This document shows positions 11,290 through 22,762 of a stretch of DNA of 64,000 nt, piece by piece. The notes under the pieces are model-generated. The model was not told where the DNA came from. It saw nothing but the letters and a program-made list of their open reading frames with translations, and made no database searches. The DNA lies in NCBI GenBank assembly GCA_014621425.1, contig JAANBB010000058.1:62001-126000 (forward strand), read 5' to 3'. The position numbers and the translations under genes are program-made. The stretch is from Cylindrodendrum hubeiense (lineage: Eukaryota; Ascomycota; Sordariomycetes; Hypocreales; Nectriaceae). The stretch's first letter is position 1; the number at the start of each line of letters is the position of its first letter.

Positions 11290-11840
11290 TCATTACACAC
11301 TCCCGTCTGTCCCCCGACCCAGAAAAACCCCCCGAGGCTCTCCGCGAAGACACCGTTGTTGCGCTTGTTTGTTGGGCAGCAGCTCTTACACCCACGTCTC
11401 ATTCCTCTCCCGCTCGCACCCTCTCTCTTATTGACTGGCGTCTATTAGCCGGTTGGATTCGTCTTCGTCCTCATCTCGATTGATCCCATCCATCATCGAG
11501 CCCCACACGCGCATCTCCAAGCACGCCCTTTGCCTATTCCGGACGGCGCCGTCTCACGGGCCTGCATACCTTGGTACCAATCGCCGCCCTCGGTGGACCT
11601 TTATACGACTCCTCACTGTCAGTGGGAACGCTACCCAGCTGAAGCAGGACGATCCCAGGCTGCGGAAGGGTGTCCTGTGACTGTGGTAATAAGGCACGTC
11701 CCTAGCCTAGAGCCGCCCCCTTTTTAGTGATCTCGGGACCTCTTAGAGCCCTGCAAGGACCTCCCACCAGGGACCTCAGGGTGGGACGCAATCATTGATT
11801 CAGGCACACGCGCACTGGCACACTGTCTCTGCGCCTGGCT

Positions 11841-11890
11841 GCCACGCCTCTTCCACGCCTGCCACGCTGCCACGCCTGCTACGCCTGCTG
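11841..11890. repeat. GCCACGCCT-type tandem repeat
   Basis: An imperfect array of gccacgcct/gctacgcct units spans about 50 bp in non-coding DNA upstream of ERG12. Confidence 0.65.
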
Positions 11891-12591
11891 CTCCCTGTGG
11901 GATTGTGGAAAAGTGCGGGGGGAAAAGGCCACCACTGACTGAGAGCCTACTTGTTCTTCTCCAAACTAACGGTGCTTCCGTGACGCTACGCCTCCTCTCC
12001 TCGATATTATCCCCATTGCATCGCCCGCTGGCCTTCTTTTGTTGGGGAGCAAAGCAAATCCAGCCATCCCGTTCCACATCCACACATCTTCTTCCCTCCC
12101 CTCCCGACTCCCTTCTTCCTTTGCTCTTTCTTCACTATTTACTTTTTGCTCCCTGAACCCTGACGACGAATCCGCCTGCGTTGCTCCAACGACATCATCG
12201 ATCGACCTCTCCAACTCGACCCCGACTTTCCAAGTGACGCTTTGTTCCAGCCTACCACTGCCATTTCCGCTCCCGCTACGACCTACCCCTTTATTACACA
12301 CTTTCACCTTACACGCAAAGAACACGCAGAGACAGACGTGCACGACCGCGCACAAGACCGCCACCACCAGGACCCTCAGCTTCACCAGGGGTCACACGAC
12401 GGACAATCATAAGCACAATCGCGCACAGACGCCATCCTACCCATAACGACAAGGTGCACCCACGCTCCCATTTCTAGTCACCAGCGACTCGCGACAAGCC
12501 CTGTGACGACATCCCCAAAAACTCACCAAAACTCACCACGACCCTCAACGGTCCCCGGACGCGCGCGTGCAACTCCTCTGGCTACGTCCTG

Positions 12592-14197
12592 ATGCCCTCT
12601 CGAGAGCCGGCCATGTTAGACGGCCACAAGGGCCTCAACGGCCTCAACGGAGTCCATACCAATGGCTCTGGCCCTATTCCCGAGTCCTTCGTCAACGGTT
12701 CCGGTCAGCTGGGTCAGCGTCTGAGATTGGAGCGCAAGATGTCCAGTCCCATGGCGCCACCCTTCATGGTCTCAGCCCCAGGCAAAGTCATTGTCTTTGG
12801 CGAGCACTCGGTCGTTCACGGCAAGGTACGTCATCTCAATCGCTTCTACAGCCCTCAATTGTCCCCTCCTCCTCTTCCTGGTCCTCCTTGCTGACATTGC
12901 CATTGGCACACAGCCTGCCATTGCCGCCGCAATTTCCCTCCGGTCCTACCTTCATGTCACCACCCTCTCTAAGTCGAAGCGTACCGTCTCACTCCGATTC
13001 CCGGACATCGACCTCATCCAGTCATGGAACATCGACGATCTACCGTGGGAGGCCTTCCAGCACCCCTCCAAGAAGAAGTCGTACTACTCCCTCGTCACCG
13101 AACTTGACCCGGACCTTGTCGATGCCCTCCGACCTCACATTGCCATTGTCTCCGCCGACCGACCAGAAGAGATCCGTAGGGTCCATCGCAACTCCGCATC
13201 CGCCTTCCTCTACCTCTTCCTATCACTAGGATGGCCCTCATTCCCCGGCTGTCTCTACACCCTTCGATCAACGATACCGATTGGCGCTGGCCTGGGCAGC
13301 AGCGCATCCATATCAGTTTGCCTGTCTTCAGCCCTTTTGCTCCAGTTACGTACTCTGTCGGGCCCTCACCCCGACCAGCCCCCCGATGAGGCCCGGCTCC
13401 AGGTGGAGAGAATCAACCGATGGGCCTTTGTCTCCGAGATGTGTATCCATGGCAATCCCTCGGGCGTCGACAACACCGTCGCGACACAGGGCAAGGCCGT
13501 CGTATTCCAACGCACCGACTACTCCAGACCCCCGGCTGTACGCCCGCTCTGGGACTTTCCCGAGCTGCCCCTCTTGTTAGTGGACACGAGGCAAGCAAAG
13601 TCTACTGCGCACGAGGTGGGCAAGGTCGCTAAACTCAAGGATCAACACCCCAAACTTGTTGGTACCATCCTGGATGCTATGGATAAGGTGACGATAGCGG
13701 CAGCAAACGTGATTGAAGATCCCAAGTTCGACAACGAGGAAGAAGAATCTCTCCAGAAGGTTGGCGAATTGATGACCATCAATCACGGTCTGCTGGTGTC
13801 TCTCGGCGTCTCCCATCCTAGGCTGGAGCGAGTGCGAGAACTCGTTGACCACGAGGGCTTGGGCTGGACCAAGCTCACGGGCGCGGGAGGTGGTGGCTGC
13901 TCCATCACTCTCCTTCGACCCGACGCCCCGCGCGAGAAGCTCGAGAAGCTCGAGCAGCAACTCGAAGATGAGAACTACGCCCGTTTCGAGACGACTCTTG
14001 GTGGCGATGGAGTCGGTGTGCTCTGGCCTGCCGTCCTTAAGAATGGAACGGAAGAGGACAGCGAAGGCGGCATGGAGATTGACCTGGAGAAGTTCCTTAA
14101 TGCCGATGGTAATGAGGGTGTCGAGAAGCTGGTTGGAGTCCACACAGATGGGGGCGAGAGAGAAGGTTGGAAGTTTTGGCGTGTCGAGAGCCGGTAG
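12592..14197 (+). CDS. ERG12: Mevalonate kinase
   Basis: The enzyme phosphorylates mevalonate to 5-phosphomevalonate with ATP, in cytosolic sterol/isoprenoid synthesis. There are two exons: 12592-12825 and 12914-14197 (donor GTACGT, acceptor CAG), giving 505 aa. GHMP-kinase motifs are plain. SAPGKVIVFGEHSVVHGK spans the end of exon 1. The ATP-binding loop PIGAGLGSSAS is near residue 200. The C-terminal LTGAGGGGCSITL is near residue 400. NRWAFVSEMCIHGNPSGVDN includes the conserved NPSGVDN segment of the active site. The ~55 residues before SAPGK form a Gly/Asn-rich extension, so an internal Met (MSSPMAPPFM) could also serve as start. Length is slightly above the usual ~450 aa for this reason. 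It converges on the prenyltransferase alpha gene. Confidence 0.96.
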
Positions 14198-15566
14198 TGG
14201 CCGACAGCGCCACCCTCACACTCAGCACCTCTCCTCCGCTGCAGTGTAACCCCGTTGCATCCACTGAGGAGTCCACCAACTGTATTATATGGCTTCGAGC
14301 CAAGTGACGTCACATGATGAAACAGGAGGGAAAATAGATATTTGGGTGTGGGAGCGACGCCACTTGGCTTGGGAAGGATTCCCTGTGGGGTTATTTACAT
14401 GATTATAATCTAGTAATGCGATTCGTTCTTCTATTCTTTTGTAATTATGGAATGACTAAGACACGATGGCGATAGGGATGCATGAAATGGCTTCTTAGAG
14501 AGAGTCCGGGTGTAGATCTAGGCTAATCTGAAGACTTAATCTACATGTGCTTATCCATGTGATCTGGCGGGGTTGTGCCTCAGGGAATGTACAATCATGA
14601 TCCGGTTATGCTTGTGGCGCGTGGGGATTGCGATCGACTAAGTCTTGGCGATACTGAATGTAGTTGCAGTGGAACCTGGGGAGTCTCACCTATTCATTCC
14701 CCAGACCTCAGCCACAGTCGCCTGAGGGATGGTAATATCCAGGTGCCCAGGTTGGCGGTTGTTGTCAGCACTGACTATCACGCTTCATTTTTATTCATTC
14801 ATTCGTATCTTAAATCATGGGAATGCATTACACTACCTCCGGATCAGAGCATACGGATTATTGACTTACAGCCGTAGTCGGTTGTAGAGGATTGGTGCGC
14901 TATTGGCATCCAGCACTAACTAGGCCAGTCGCGATACGAATAGCTCTCCATGCCGACCTAATTCTTCCAGTGCCTGGCTTCTAGAGTAACTCCTAAACCA
15001 GACTAGAACACGGATAATTCGATCAGAGGGTTTGATCGAGGCGCCCGAAAACGGCCCGTACGGTTTTCAGAGATCTTATATAAATATATTGGTTCCTTGG
15101 ATAGTTGATATGGCTGACGCAAGACGAATCACCGAAACTGGATAAACGGACCGCTTTAGGGTATTACTTAGGAAAATCCCTCGACTTTTGTGCGACGCGG
15201 TCAGGAACCTGCTGTATTGGGCTCGAGACTTGGGGAAATGCTGCTGAGGGAACGGTCTGCCGCCACGCCTCCCAGTTCGGAGACTCATTGAGTTAAACAC
15301 CGTGCATATGATGTTCTATCTCACCGGGCTGGTTTGGGTCTCGATTTAGTTTACAGTCCTACCCTCTAATCAAGTCCAAGACCTTTTACAACCAACGTCC
15401 GATATATACTATCTTACTTATCACGTTCCCTATTTTTAGCACACCTTCAAAAGTTGGCCGGGGACAATGCAAAGGAATGTCATGTCAATTCAGAATTTGC
15501 GGCAATCTTTCTCATTTATGTGCATTCATTGATTCATTCTCTTACATCGTAAACGATATACATGTC
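14198..15566. other. Intergenic between convergent ERG12 and RAM2
   Basis: 1.4 kb with no supported gene. The region contains both 3' UTRs. Several stretches (14280-14480, 15380-15560) are AT-rich. Confidence 0.5.
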
Positions 15567-17317
15567 TCATGCAGACTCCACAGCTCCTTGAAGCAGCGTA
15601 GCCCGGTACTTCCAGTATCCCTCACGCACAGGATCCCACTTCTCGCTCAGCCGCCTCAAGCACAGAGCCGCCTTTTCCGTATCGCCGTTCTCTTGGTACA
15701 CTTTAGCCAGCAGGTCGAGCGCGTGCGAGCTGGTAACTTCCTCCATCTCCTCGCCAAGCGCGCTGACATACTGCTCTACAAACTCCTGAACCGTGGCCAG
15801 CTTGCGGCCGCCCTTAGCCAGCACACCGAGGAGGTAGTTCCAAGGGGACTGGTTCTGCGGGGCGAGTGCGATCTTTTCCTGGGCGTATTTGATTTCGCGG
15901 TCGATGGTGGAATCGGGGACCTTGGGGTCGTGCTCTGTCGGGCCAGAGCCCGCAGTCGAATCTGTCGGGTCGGAAAACACAAGGTAGAAGCGGTGGGACC
16001 AGGCTGAGTTGTTGCGGACATCGTCTTCAATGAGGTTTTGCGTAGAACCAAGCTCGCTCGAGGTCCACACAGACAGCTTGCCAACGAGGTACTGGCGGTA
16101 AGACCACACATGGTAGTTCTTCGCGTCCTCGGCGAGCATGGTGGTGATGAAGGCCGTCTCGGAACGTGCGAGAGTGCGGATGACGGCGGTCTCCTCCTCG
16201 ATAACTGGGTAGTAGTAGTCCATGAGCAGCTGACGATGGTTCCAGATCTGGTAGTTCTTGAGGTTGGAGAGGGCGACCTGGTTGAGCCAAGTGATCTCGT
16301 CCGGGATTGACAGCTTCAGCACGGAGATGATCTTGAATCGGTACAACCAGACGGTGTAGTGGGCGGGGTTCATAGAGATGACATGTTCGGTGAGGCGAAG
16401 ACACCGGGGCGAGCACTCGTCCGCGGCCATGACGGCGCGGAGGTACGATACGGCTACTCCGACGTCAGTTTGCTAAGCTACAAATGAGTCGTTCAAGAGC
16501 TCTTCTGTTGGGCAGAGTCCAGAACCAAGGCTGACATACCCTCGGCATAGTCGTCGGGATATGCGATCTGCGCAAGAGCTCCCTCGGGCTCGTCCTGCGG
16601 GATAGGAATCACATCATCCCACTCCGGGTCCTTGGCCAGCGTCCCCGTAATCTCTCCGTAGAGGTCCCTCTTTAGTGCCGCCATAGTTTGCCTCCTCTTC
16701 TTTTCCTCCTCAATATCCTCACTCGAGACCTCGGCGCCTTGCTTCTTAGCCGCAAGCTCCCTCTTGCTCAGGAACTGCCGGTGCTGGATTTGCAGGGCCG
16801 TAAGCCGTGCGTGCTTGAGAGTGCGCTGCTCGAGCTCGTCGGGCGAGTATGTGCCGATATCGCGGCCGGAGCGGTCCTTGCCCCAGCTGTAGTTGGCCGG
16901 GAGGCGACGGATCGGGAGTCCCTCCTTGGTGACGTGCTTCCAGAACTCGCGCTCGGCCTTGTTGGAGAGCGGGACGTGGCGGTTGGCGACGGGGAGGATG
17001 AGGTGGGTGTACGTGTACGTCTTCTTCTCGGCGGGGGTCAAGCCGGAGAGGCCAACGTCTTGGCGACGCTTCTCGCAGGGGTTGGTCCGGAAGAAGCGCT
17101 GCTCGGAGCGGAGGCTGACGGTCTGCGGTAGCGGCGACTCGGGTGCAGCTTGTGACGGAGAGAGGTCAGCGATGAGGTTGGGATGGAGGTGGAGGGGTTC
17201 TGTTTGCCGCGGATCGCAAGCCAACCAGCCAGAGAATACGGAAGCTACTTGTGCTGGGAACTCACCTTTGGGCTCGGGATTGGGGGCCTTGGAGCTGCCT
17301 TTTGACTTGGGTGGCAT
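15567..17317 (-). CDS. RAM2: Protein farnesyltransferase/geranylgeranyltransferase-I alpha subunit with N-terminal extension
   Basis: This is the alpha subunit shared by protein farnesyltransferase and GGTase-I, which prenylate CAAX proteins. There are three exons: 17266-17317, 16540-17148 and 15567-16453 (donors GTGAGT and GTATGT, acceptors AAG and TAG), giving 515 aa. The PFTA repeats are visible: NPAHYTVWLYR, LKNYQIWNHR, DAKNYHVWSYR, NNSAWSHRFYL and NQSPWNYL. The conventional enzyme would start near Met173 (16682-16684, MAALKRDLYGE), giving 343 aa, the normal fungal length. The ~170 residues before it are in the same open frame. They are basic and polar, contain KAEREFWKHVTKEGLP and YSWGKDRSGRDIG, and I do not recognise them. 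They may be a real extension, a fused gene or an alternative transcript. The catalytic part is firm; the start is not. Confidence 0.9.
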
Positions 17318-18250
17318 GGCTGCAAGCTTGGGTAGAGGTGGAATTTGGAGACGGAGATGGTGATGGTGGGGTTAGTCTGCTGGTCCGTCCTAGACGCCGA
17401 ATGCAGGGCGGCGGGCGGGTGTTGATTGTCTGGCTGTGCCCCGCCAAAACTTGGACGCCGTTGCCATTGTTGTGCTTCGGAGTGGCCCATAGCTCAACCA
17501 CACCGCGTCTTTTTGATATCCATGAAGAGAACAATAGTAACTGGGGCCATGCCACAAGGAAACTAAATAGCCACACAATTTGAGGGGCAGCCGAACCGGG
17601 CATGGGATGTAATGCAAGGGGGAAGGGAGGAATTCGAAATGCCAATTCTTAGTATTTATCCATCCTGATCCTGTTTTTATTTTCACTTCCTTCGCGCTTA
17701 ATTCCATTACATATGACGGCCTTCATAGATCTAAATCTTGTCTTTTCCTTTCATTATCCGACGACTTAATAAACCTTCATTCTTAACGTTAACATTTATT
17801 TGTGTACGAGCAGTAACGTGTATGTGTATGTGTAAGAATAACAACCCGCTGAACCGTGAGCTATAGACTATTTTAGATGTTCATATTCTTCCCTAACTGC
17901 CCATATTCACATTCCCTTTAAACTCTTCAACTCTATCTTGCCAAACTCGGTCATTTGTATTCCGATTCCAAAACGAGCTTCCCCCTTGAGACTGCCCCCA
18001 AAGCCCGTAGGCACGGATCAATGCCTGGATTGACTTAAGCTGCGCCCCTGAAATACCCCGTGTCGATCTGCCAGTTGCTATGTTCCTGTGTTGATCAGCC
18101 CGTGTTGAGCAGTGCCAGGTTGAGTAGAGCTGGAAAATCAATCTTGCAATTTCATAAAGGCTTATTATTTTAGGTAGGGTATCTTCATTAAAGCCATACA
18201 AGCTTATTCTTATTCATCAATATTTATTTTTGTAATTCCCATTTCCTTCC
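17318..18250. other. Intergenic, AT-rich in part
   Basis: No gene is supported. It contains the RAM2 promoter next to 17318 and the 3' flank of the NTF2-like gene. 17640-18240 is AT-rich, with a short GTATGT repeat near 17818. Confidence 0.5.
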
Positions 18251-18842
18251 CTACAGAGCGCGGAAGTTTTGTGACATGATCAACCACCGCTTCACGCCTC
18301 TGGCCGGGTTCTTACTCATGGAGTCCCAGTTCGGCACAAGCACGAAGGTCTCGTTGAACATCGTCTGTGGTGCCTCCCTTCCCCTTCCTAGCTGTAGCCT
18401 GCCCATGATAGTGACAGCGATGCTGACCCTCCCACCGTTCCTCTCCACCTTGGCGTTGTCCTGGACATTCTCGGGGGCGCCGTATTGGAACGAAGGGTTC
18501 ACTGGGTGTGCGTCAAACGACTCGATTTCGTAGTGGGCCCCAGTGCCCTGGCCCTCAAGCAGTTGTGAATAATCGGCGGGGGTCGCGACAACGGTGCCGT
18601 TGATGGAGATGTCGGCAGGTATCGCGTAGCGGGGGGATGAGTTGATGTAGAACGGGAGGAGGGTGGATCGGCTGTTGATGGCCTGGTAGTAATTGCTGAC
18701 GAAGGTCTCGGCGGCTGTTTTGTTAGCTACTGTTGCTCCTGTTTGATGTTTGGCTGGCCGACTGTCGGAAGCAGTGACGATGGCGGGGAGACGTACCTTC
18801 GCTCGAAACCCTGACCAGCGTGTCGTTGTCGGGGAGAGGCAT
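18251..18842 (-). CDS. MTR2: Mtr2/NTF2-like mRNA export factor
   Basis: Two exons were reconstructed: 18797-18842 and 18251-18726, giving 173 aa. The acceptor may be the TAG before 18726 or an in-frame CAG 12 nt further on; the choice adds or removes four residues. The protein starts with a short Asn/Asp/Ser region. It then shows AAETFVSNYYQAINSRSTLL, the first helix of the NTF2 fold, followed by the FYINSSPRYAIPADISINGT strands. It ends with FNETFVLVPNWD and KRWLIMSQNFRAL, patterns of Mtr2/p15-type subunits that pair with Mex67 for nuclear mRNA export. Cargo and partner are inferred from the family. It is divergent from the MetRS gene, sharing a ~660-bp intergenic region. Confidence 0.8.
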
Positions 18843-19505
18843 GGTTGCTTTTACTGAATGTTTCGGCAGTTGTTGGTGATGGTAAGAGAAGGTGGTGGCT
18901 TTCCTTGTCGCTCGAGGGGGAGTTAAATGCTTTGGCGCAAACAGGCAGGCAGGTGGAAGCCTGGTCAACTTTCGAAAGGAAATGGCATCGTAGAAATCGT
19001 AGAACAGTTATCGCGAGACTCAATGCACACTGTGCGCTGTTCCTACCAAAACGGCTTATCGGCCAAATGTGGAGTATCGCTATTCGCACACATACAGAGC
19101 ATGATTTGCACACGGATACAGATTTTGGCACATATTCTCCAGCCAATCCGATGTACCTTGTAGAGCCGGCCATGAACAGTATTGCTGTAAGCTAAACACC
19201 TACCTTTACTCTCAAGCTTGAAACCGAAAAATGAAACAAATCTATTATTATGATAAATGAGTATTGAAAGCTGTTTCTCCTAAATATTTTATGCTGAATA
19301 GCTATAATAGGTGTGTCATTGGTAATTATCCTCACTATTGGCATGTACCTATGTGTGCAAATAGCAATGTGCCGTGTGCGAATAGCACCACTTTTCTGAG
19401 AAGCTCCCACTTCGACTCAACTGTGACGTGACGTGACACACCCATCCCACTTTCTTCGGTTCTTTGTGACGAGTGTGCAAACAAGCTGTACGCCTGCACA
19501 ACGCC
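18843..19505. promoter_or_regulatory. Divergent promoter, MTR2 / MSM1
   Basis: 663 bp lies between two divergent start codons. It must contain both promoters. No specific element was assigned. Confidence 0.5.
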
Positions 19506-21537
19506 ATGAGGCAATTCAGCTTCCAAGCCCTCCGAGGGCTGCGACAGGCACAGTCCAGACTTCCCCGCCAGACCAGCTGGGCCTGTCCGGGCTGTCAATC
19601 GCATCGTGCGGCAGCAATCCGATGGAGCAGCTCCGACAGCTCGACGCCGGCGAAAGCCAAGCCATTCTACATTACGACGCCCATCTTCTATGTTAACGCC
19701 GGTCAGTAGCGAGTTCCGGTTGCAACCGCTTGAATAAAGCTCACGCCGCAGAAAGCTCCCCACATTGGCCATCTCTACACCATGGTCCTGACCGACGTCC
19801 TCAAGCGATGGCAGCAACTCAACGGCAACCCGGCATTCTTCACCACGGGCACCGACGAACACGGCATGAAGATCCAGAGGGCTGCCGCCAAAGAGGGCAT
19901 GCCTCCGAAAGAATTCTGCGACAATAACTCCCGCAAGTTTCGAGAGCTGGCCACGGCCGCCAACATCTCCCACGACTTCTTCATCCGAACCACTGATGCC
20001 GACCACAAAAGCGCTGTAGAGCAGTTCTGGATGCACCTCAAGAACACCCCGCCGGAAGGATTGGGCCTGTACAAGGGCGCACATGAGGGATGGTATTGTG
20101 TCAGCGACGAATGCTTCTACGCTGAAGATGAGGTCCAGGCGACCGTAATTCCACAGACGGGGCGCAAGACCATGGCTGCCATTGAGTCTGGCAGCGAGGT
20201 GGAATGGGTTAAGGAAGAAACATGGTTCTTCCCGCTGTCCAAGTACAAGGATAAATTGCTTCGCTTCTACGACGAGAACCCCGACTGGATCAAACCCAGG
20301 CATCGCATGAACGAGGTCCGGAACTGGGTCGAGAACCACCTCGAGGACCTCTCCATCACTCGCCCCGCCTCAAGACTAAATTGGGGAATCCCCGATCCCG
20401 AGGATAGCTCCAACACTATTTACGTTTGGGTCGATGCTCTCATCAGCTATGCGACTAAGGCCGGATTCGCCAGCGACTGGCAGGTTAGCAGCGCTGACAA
20501 GGGTCTTTGGCCGGCTGATGTTCATGTCATTGGCAAGGACATTGTCCGTTTCCATGCCGTCTACTGGCCTGCTTTGCTCATGGCTGTTGGTCTTCCACTC
20601 CCTAAAAAGCTAATCTGCCACAACCACTGGACCATGTCGAACCGTAAGATGTCCAAGTCGCTTGGCAATGTGGTCAATCCCTTATTCGCCCTCCAGCGAT
20701 GGGACGTTGACCCTCTGCGATACTTCCTCATGCGGAATGGTAGTTTCAGCAAGGATATGGGCTACTCTAACGATGTTATCATGACCGTGTATGAAAAAGA
20801 ATTGCAAGCCAACATTGGAAACTTGTTCCAGCGCATCTCCCGCGTCAAGGGCGGCAAGTGGTCGACTCTCGAAGCTGTGCAGTGGGCTCAGAAGGGCTTT
20901 GACATGGCTCACATCGAGAGCGCACCCAATGCCACTGACTATATGAGCCTAGAACCGCATCTTGAGAATGCCCCCAAAGAATTCCGAGACCAGATGGACG
21001 ATGTTGACCTGAGTGGAGCCATCCGCGAGATCTTCCAACTCCTCTCACAGGTAAGCTTCATCATCATGGAAATATGTCGCCACGACGTTCTAACTCCCGC
21101 AGGCCAACCGATTCATCAGCGACACTGAACCTTGGACTCTCGTCAGGGACAAGAGTCCCGAAACGCAGATGCGTCTCAACTGGATCATTTACCACAGCGC
21201 CGACGCCCTGCGCATCGCCGGAATCCTCCTGCAGCCTATTATGCCCTCCAAGGCGGCAGAGCTGCTCGACGGCCTCGGCGTGAAGCCCGAGCGACGCACC
21301 ATTGAGTTCGCAGAGAAGGGCAAGGATCTTGACTTTGGCGTGGCACCGCAACTGACGACGAACCGGGCACGCGATCGGGCGATGGCTCAATGGGAGTCCC
21401 TGTTTCCGCCGGTTCCAGGCGTAGAGCTTCTAGATGAGGAGGCTGTGACCGAGCACTCTGCATCGGCGCCTTCCAAGTCGAAGAACCGTTTGGACAGAGT
21501 GTCCGAGATTTTGGCCCAGCAAGCCCGTAGGGACTAA
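19506..21537 (+). CDS. MSM1: Methionyl-tRNA synthetase, mitochondrial
   Basis: The enzyme charges mitochondrial tRNA-Met. There are three exons: 19506-19701, 19756-21050 and 21103-21537, giving 641 aa. The first intron is only 54 nt and uses an AAG acceptor. That is the only choice restoring the class-I signature FYVNAAPHIGHLYTM. HIGH sits at residues 68-71, and the second class-I motif KMSKS at ~363-367 (NRKMSKSLGNVV). The N-terminal ~55 residues are rich in Arg, Gln and Ser and poor in acids, as in mitochondrial targeting peptides. The anticodon-binding C-terminal part (FISDTEPWTLV) is present. A C-terminal tRNA-binding domain like that of cytosolic enzymes is absent. Together with the presequence this favours the organellar enzyme. 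Confidence 0.94.
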
Positions 21538-21802
21538 GTGGAGAGTAGTTGTGAGATGACTGAGCGTGTACAATTCTGTGTACGATTCATTCGGAGTAAA
21601 ATCTGTATAACATGTATGATGTGTGTTTGAAAAATACCATTCCAGTCCAACAATATTTTGTGGCTCATCATGATGCGTTGTGATTCCACTCACGTCCGGT
21701 CTTACAGCAGTCCATACGACTCTCAAATTTTCCCGATGCGGCAGTTTCTCTCACTCTCAGCCCCATCACTCCAACTCACAACTCCCAACACACACTTCCA
21801 AA

Positions 21803-22656
21803 ATGAGAATCAACGAAACAACAGGTCAGAAAGCGATGTATTGAATCGGTTCGGGACCTTCGCTAAGCGGCTGCAGCCATCGCCACTCGCAAGGCCCTGC
21901 TCGTTCCCTACGAAGCCCACCATGTGCGGCAATACCACTCATGGATGCAAGATCCGGTATGTGGCTCTTTATTCTGCTTTATCGATCCATGCGTTATGCT
22001 CTCGTTAGCAAGAATTATCGATATTAATTATTCCACCTTAGGACATCCAAGAGGCCACAGCATCTGAGCCCATGACGCTGGATGAAGAGTACGAAAACCA
22101 GCAATCATGGCGCACCTCGTCTGACAAGCTTACCTTTATCATCTGCGCGCCGCCCTCCGCTGAAGAAATCTCTCAACCTGCCGTCAAAGCGAAAGTCGTC
22201 GATGCAGACGCTAATATGCGTGGCGACATCAACTTCTTCCTGTATCCCTACGAGAGCGATGACGAGGCCGAAGAGGCCACGGCCGACGCACAGGGCTGGT
22301 GCACCGGCGAAGTCGACGTCATGATCGCCTCGACGTCGCACCGCGGGCAAGGCTTCGGCAGGGCGGCTGTGTGCGCGTTGCTCGTGTACCTGCGAGCGCA
22401 CATTGATGGGATCCTAGGCGAGTACGCAGAGGGCAAGCCAGCGGCGCTCAAGGGTCTGATGGTCAAGATCAAGGAGGGCAACGCGGGCAGCCGTGCGCTG
22501 TTCCAGAAACTGGGCTTCGTGCAGAGAGGGGAGGTGAACTATTTTGGCGAGGTTGTATTGGTGATGCCGTGGGAGGATGTTGCGAGAAGAGAGTGGTGGG
22601 AAGGCGCTGAGACGGATTTTCAAGAGGTAAAGTATGAGAGTTCTGGGGACATTTAG
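21803..22656 (+). CDS. NAT9: NAT9-type GNAT N-acetyltransferase
   Basis: Three exons were reconstructed: 21803-21824, 21877-21956 and 22042-22656, giving 238 aa. The joined N-terminus reads MRINETTAIATRKALLVPYE, followed by HHVRQYHSWMQDP and IQEATASEPMTLDEEYENQQ. These are diagnostic of the NAT9 family. The acetyl-CoA pyrophosphate loop is HRGQGFGRAAV, followed by a GNAT core in which NAGSRALFQKLGF marks the C-terminal part. The predicted role is acetyl transfer from acetyl-CoA; the substrate in fungi is unknown. Exon 1 encodes only seven codons. The stop lies ~106 bp from the stop of the convergent dynamin-like gene. Confidence 0.92.
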
Positions 22657-22762
22657 AGTGAAATGATGGGACAAAATATCATATTCATACAAGTACAGGT
22701 AAATAAATGATAGAAATCAGGGGCAAGGCAATCCAGAGATCGCCCACCGAGAGAAATCTGAC

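Larger units (their letters stand above)
9251..12591. other. Long intergenic region upstream of ERG12
   Basis: About 3.3 kb has no gene I can support. The GC-rich frames around 10500-11250 overlap on both strands and are low-complexity shadows. From ~11900 to 12590 the plus strand is pyrimidine- and CA-rich with few G, as in long fungal 5' leaders, and probably belongs to ERG12 transcription. Confidence 0.45.

Noticed and set aside
19335..20339. Minus-strand open frame of 334 codons
   Set aside because: It lies antisense to MSM1 exon 2 and has no domain. The plus strand has HIGH/KMSKS and exact splice joins.
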